Part shown: piece by piece, positions 23,588 to 26,805 of the stretch
How the letters are laid out: the number at the start of each line of letters is the position of its first letter
Position numbering within the stretch: the stretch's first letter is position 1
DNA from: DATFKA01 sp042095835
GTDB lineage: Bacteria; Bacteroidota; Bacteroidia; Chitinophagales; Saprospiraceae
Length of the DNA stretch: 26,805 bases
Reading direction: 5' to 3'
Assembly (NCBI GenBank): GCA_042095835.1
Contig: JBELML010000086.1
Coordinates: 1 to 26,805, forward strand
Notes under the pieces: model-generated
Database searches by the model: none
What the model saw: only the letters and a program-made list of their open reading frames with translations
What the model was told of the DNA's origin: nothing
Translations under genes and position numbers: made by a program

Positions 23588-23892
23588 GTGAGGATTATTT
23601 TTGAGCCGCAATATTAGGGATTTATAGAATTGAAGATGTATTTGGAAAGACAATAAATAAGCATATTTCTATATTTAGAAATTGCTCTAAGGAATGGGGC
23701 ATTAATAAAGTATACAAGATTTACGCAGGTATTTTGCTGTTCAGTGAGGCAAAAAACGCAGGCGATGCAGCGCATCTACAAGGCTTTTTAACGAAACTGG
23801 GCGGCAAAAGAACAAGGTAAAGATGTATAATTAATTATTGACTCATTACTAACACAGTCCGCGAGGTTTGCAGAAGATTTATAATAAAAATT
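23588..23892. other. 305-bp spacer upstream of uvrA
   Basis: An AT-rich spacer. A plus-strand frame (23605-23820) is open for 71 sense codons but has no ATG or GTG, so it is not called as a gene. I see no LexA-type palindrome and no exact -7 box for uvrA; a TTGACT at about 23838 is the only promoter-like string. Confidence 0.5.
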
Positions 23893-26748
23893 ATGAGTAA
23901 GAACTCAAAAGCAAAAAAGGGCGCTAGCCATCAGGAATTTCTGGAAGTGATTGGAGCACGTGTGCACAATCTTAAAGATATTGATATCCGTATCCCCAGA
24001 AACCAGCTAGTTGTCATCACAGGAATCAGTGGAAGTGGCAAGTCTTCTTTGGCTTTTGATACCATCTATGCCGAGGGGCAGCGTAGATACATGGAGACCT
24101 TCTCCGCCTATGCTCGCCAGTTTATTGGCGAAATGGAACGCCCCGATGTCGAACAAATTAATGGCCTCAGCCCCGTAATCTCCATAGAACAAAAAACCAC
24201 CGGTCGTAACCCACGCTCTACCGTAGGAACCATTACAGAAATCTATGATTTCCTTAGACTATTGTTCGCTAGGATTGGGGAGCCCTACTCCTATGCTACA
24301 GGCAAAAAGATGATCAAATATACCGAAGATCAAATGATCGAAAGGATATTGGAAGATTGGTCTAGCCAAAAAATTCTGATATTGGCTCCACTCATCAGAG
24401 GTAGAAAAGGGCATTACCGCGAGCTATTTGAGCAGATTCGCAAGCAAGGTTATACCAAAGTGCGGGTCGATAATGAAATTTTGGATATCACGCCCGGTAT
24501 GCAGATCGATCGGTATAAAGTACACGATATCGAAGTCGTCATTGATCGAATCAAGGTCACACCAAGCAAGGAAGAACGGATCAAGAATTCCGTACAAGCA
24601 GCGCTCCGAATGGGGAATGGCCTATTGATGATCATGGAACACGAGTCAGATACTGTCAAAACCTACAGTAAGCACCTGATGGATCCCGAATCTGGTATTT
24701 CTTACGAAGAACCATCTCCCAACTCTTTCTCCTTTAACTCGCCCTACGGTGCCTGCCCCAAGTGTAAAGGTCTAGGGAAAATCAACGCCGTCGATCTCAA
24801 GAAAGTCATCCCCGACGATACTAAAAATATCAATCAAGGAGGTATCGCTCCACTTGGAGAGTCTCGCGACAATATTACCTTCAAGCAATTACGGGCAATC
24901 TCTAAGAAATACAAATTCAACTTCTCCACACCTATTAAGGACATTCATGAGGAGGCGCTGAATATCATTTTATACGGTGGTGACTCCAACTTGGCCATGC
25001 GTCGAGGTGGAGGTAGTGACTATAATTTTAACTTGGCGCACGAGGGACTGATCAAGATGCTCCTGCGCTGGTACGATGGTACCTCTTCGGAGAAAGTACG
25101 CAAATGGGCCGAAGAGTTCATGACCGTCAATGTATGCCCCGACTGTGACGGTTTCCGCCTGAAAAAATCCTCTTTACACTTCAAATTGAGAGGAAACCAT
25201 ATCGGTGATTTAGCAGAAATGGACATTACCGAGCTAGCACAATGGATGGAAGAGATCGATGCCCACCTCACGACCAGACAATTATCGATTGGTCGGGATG
25301 TGCTCAAGGAAATCAGACTGCGTTTGGGCTTCCTGCTGCACGTAGGCTTGGATTATTTAAGCCTCAATCGACCTGCTAGAACCCTTTCCGGAGGCGAGTC
25401 GCAGCGTATTCGTTTGGCTACGCAGATTGGCTCCCAGCTCACGGGGATTACCTATATCTTGGATGAGCCTAGCATCGGTCTACACCAAAGGGATAACCAA
25501 CGACTCATCGAGTCACTGAAGCAATTGGCCAAGATCGGTAATTCGGTTTTGGTGGTGGAGCATGACAAGGATATCATGTTGGCCTCGGATTACCTCATTG
25601 ACCTGGGGCCTGGTGCAGGAAAGCTGGGAGGAGAGTTAGTAGGTGAAGGGACGCCTGATACTTTCTTAGCCAGAGATACTGTGACGGCGAATTATCTGAG
25701 CCATAAAGCCAATATTGAGGTACCCAAGGAGAGAAGAAAAGGCAATGGCCAATTTTTATCACTCAGTGGCGCTAGTGGAAATAACCTCAAAGACGTCAGT
25801 ATCAAAATCCCATTGGGTACTTTCTGTTGCGTCACGGGTGTATCAGGCAGTGGTAAATCTACCCTTATTAATGAGACGCTTTACCCTATTTTGAGGCAGC
25901 ATTTTTATAAAAGCCTTAAAAATCCTCTGCCTTATAAGAAAGTAAAAGGCATCGATCATGTGGACAAAGTTATCGAGATTGACCAATCTCCAATTGGACG
26001 TACTCCCAGGTCAAATCCAGCAACCTACACTGGTGTATTTACCGATATCAGGAAAATCTTTTCTGAGTTGCCCGAATCCAAAATTCGAGGATATAAGCCA
26101 GGGCGGTTCTCCTTTAATGTCAAGGGCGGACGCTGCGAAGAATGTAAGGGTTCTGGTATGCGAGTGATCGAAATGAACTTTCTACCTGACGTCTATATCG
26201 AATGCGAAAAATGCCTGGGACGCAGGTATAATCGAGAAACCTTAGAGATTATTTATAAAGGTAAAAACATCAGTGATGTGCTAGATATGAGTGTCGCTGA
26301 AGCGGTAAAATTCTTTGAGCCCATTCCTAATATCTTCCGGAAGCTCAAAACCCTAGGGGATGTTGGTTTGGGGTATATCACCCTTGGGCAGCAAGCAACT
26401 ACCCTTTCAGGAGGTGAAGCTCAACGTGTGAAACTAGCTGAGGAACTATCCAAAAGAGATACGGGGCAAACGATCTATATCCTAGATGAGCCTACTACGG
26501 GACTGCATTTTCAAGACATCAGACACCTATTAGAAGTCTTGAATAAACTCGTTAATCGAGGTAATACCGTACTCGTAATTGAGCACAATATGGATGTAAT
26601 TAAAGTAGCTGACCACATCATTGATATGGGGCCTGAAGGTGGCCGTCGAGGAGGAACAGTAGTAGTAGAAGGGACACCTGAGGTAGTAGCTAATCACGCT
26701 ACGAGCCACACCGGAAAATTTCTAAAAGAAGAATTAGCTTTTGGTTAG
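23893..26748 (+). CDS. uvrA: Excinuclease ABC subunit A, with incomplete first zinc module
   Basis: A 951-residue ABC-ATPase that finds helix-distorting lesions and loads UvrB in nucleotide excision repair. First half: Walker A GISGSGKSSLAFDT, the UvrB-interaction region, signature LSGGESQRIRLA, Walker B ILDEPSIGLH. Second half: Walker A GVSGSGKSTL, signature LSGGEAQRVKLA, Walker B ILDEPTTGLH. The C-terminal zinc finger is intact (C748, C751, C771, C774). The first zinc module keeps only C288 and C291 (ACPKCKGLG); where E. coli has its first CxxC this protein reads LMDPESGISY, with Asp264. Bacteroidota UvrA proteins are generally reduced here. The start ATG at 23893 gives the normal N-terminus. 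It is transcribed alone. Confidence 0.97.
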   Translation: MSKNSKAKKGASHQEFLEVIGARVHNLKDIDIRIPRNQLVVITGISGSGKSSLAFDTIYAEGQRRYMETFSAYARQFIGEMERPDVEQINGLSPVISIEQKTTGRNPRSTVGTITEIYDFLRLLFARIGEPYSYATGKKMIKYTEDQMIERILEDWSSQKILILAPLIRGRKGHYRELFEQIRKQGYTKVRVDNEILDITPGMQIDRYKVHDIEVVIDRIKVTPSKEERIKNSVQAALRMGNGLLMIMEHESDTVKTYSKHLMDPESGISYEEPSPNSFSFNSPYGACPKCKGLGKINAVDLKKVIPDDTKNINQGGIAPLGESRDNITFKQLRAISKKYKFNFSTPIKDIHEEALNIILYGGDSNLAMRRGGGSDYNFNLAHEGLIKMLLRWYDGTSSEKVRKWAEEFMTVNVCPDCDGFRLKKSSLHFKLRGNHIGDLAEMDITELAQWMEEIDAHLTTRQLSIGRDVLKEIRLRLGFLLHVGLDYLSLNRPARTLSGGESQRIRLATQIGSQLTGITYILDEPSIGLHQRDNQRLIESLKQLAKIGNSVLVVEHDKDIMLASDYLIDLGPGAGKLGGELVGEGTPDTFLARDTVTANYLSHKANIEVPKERRKGNGQFLSLSGASGNNLKDVSIKIPLGTFCCVTGVSGSGKSTLINETLYPILRQHFYKSLKNPLPYKKVKGIDHVDKVIEIDQSPIGRTPRSNPATYTGVFTDIRKIFSELPESKIRGYKPGRFSFNVKGGRCEECKGSGMRVIEMNFLPDVYIECEKCLGRRYNRETLEIIYKGKNISDVLDMSVAEAVKFFEPIPNIFRKLKTLGDVGLGYITLGQQATTLSGGEAQRVKLAEELSKRDTGQTIYILDEPTTGLHFQDIRHLLEVLNKLVNRGNTVLVIEHNMDVIKVADHIIDMGPEGGRRGGTVVVEGTPEVVANHATSHTGKFLKEELAFG

Positions 26749-26773
26749 ACTGTGTGTATAACGAAATGCACAA

Positions 26774-26805
26774 TCAGGCGGCTTCTACAACTTTTTCTAC
26801 CATTT
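26774..26805 (-). CDS. Possible C-terminal end of a convergent gene (cut by window edge)
   Basis: On the minus strand the edge sequence reads atg gta gaa aaa gtt gta gaa gcc gcc tga, that is MVEKVVEAA followed by a stop at 26774-26776. The amphipathic, alanine-ended composition looks like a protein C-terminus, and its place 25 bp beyond the uvrA stop fits a convergent gene. Only ten codons are visible, so this is weak. Confidence 0.3.
   Translation of the reverse strand, partial: MVEKVVEAA

Overview
This is chromosomal DNA from a member of the Bacteroidota, most likely a Saprospiria/Lewinella-like marine or activated-sludge bacterium; the genus-level guess is inference. Supporting signs are exact Bacteroidota -7 boxes (TAnnTTTG) in front of several genes, families largely confined to the phylum (DUF5916, DUF3078, PorG-like DUF6089), a CarB without the C-terminal regulatory domain, a cysteine-poor TraR/DksA protein next to lspA, and an AT-rich intergenic style without Shine-Dalgarno sequences. 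No phage, transposase, CRISPR array, tRNA or rRNA was seen.

Layout. 1-400 is a 94-bp tandem repeat (3.5 copies, cut by the window edge) followed by 7-bp-phased repeats. 401-2635(-) is a DUF5916 outer-membrane protein, divergent from cry-DASH (2912-4195). 4196-4467 is a second repeat locus that shares modules with the first. Next come a DUF3078 barrel protein (4468-5415) with a good terminator, and carB (5651-8467), which converges on traR/dksA-lspA (9688-8537, minus). pdxA(-) and rsmA(+) are divergent; a YqeY-like gene and an ALDH7/antiquitin-type dehydrogenase follow. A tiny lipoprotein gene with a textbook promoter converges on the dehydrogenase. A C-rich (G-rich on the minus strand) repeat tract then runs into the stop codon of a flippase-like membrane protein (15619-14507, minus). 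A GlsB/YeaQ-type stress protein is divergent from that.

18124-16003(-) reads as a unit: ECF sigma factor, overlapping four-helix membrane protein (possible anti-sigma) and an M23 peptidase, which suggests an envelope-response module. 18500-20176(+) encodes a GH64/thaumatin-like glucanase relative with both expected catalytic acids but no signal peptide and an arginine-rich tail. It ends 5 bp from a convergent PorG-like barrel gene. hisG-hisD follow, without the rest of the his operon. A small two-helix membrane protein and uvrA complete the window.

Most genes are ordinary housekeeping. The unusual content is the modular 7-bp-phased intergenic repeats, the GH64-like protein, the sigma/membrane/M23 unit, three TTG-started genes (one overlapping a 6-codon upstream ORF), and several perfect inverted repeats in regulatory positions. 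I did not find a clear-cut new defence or mobile system.
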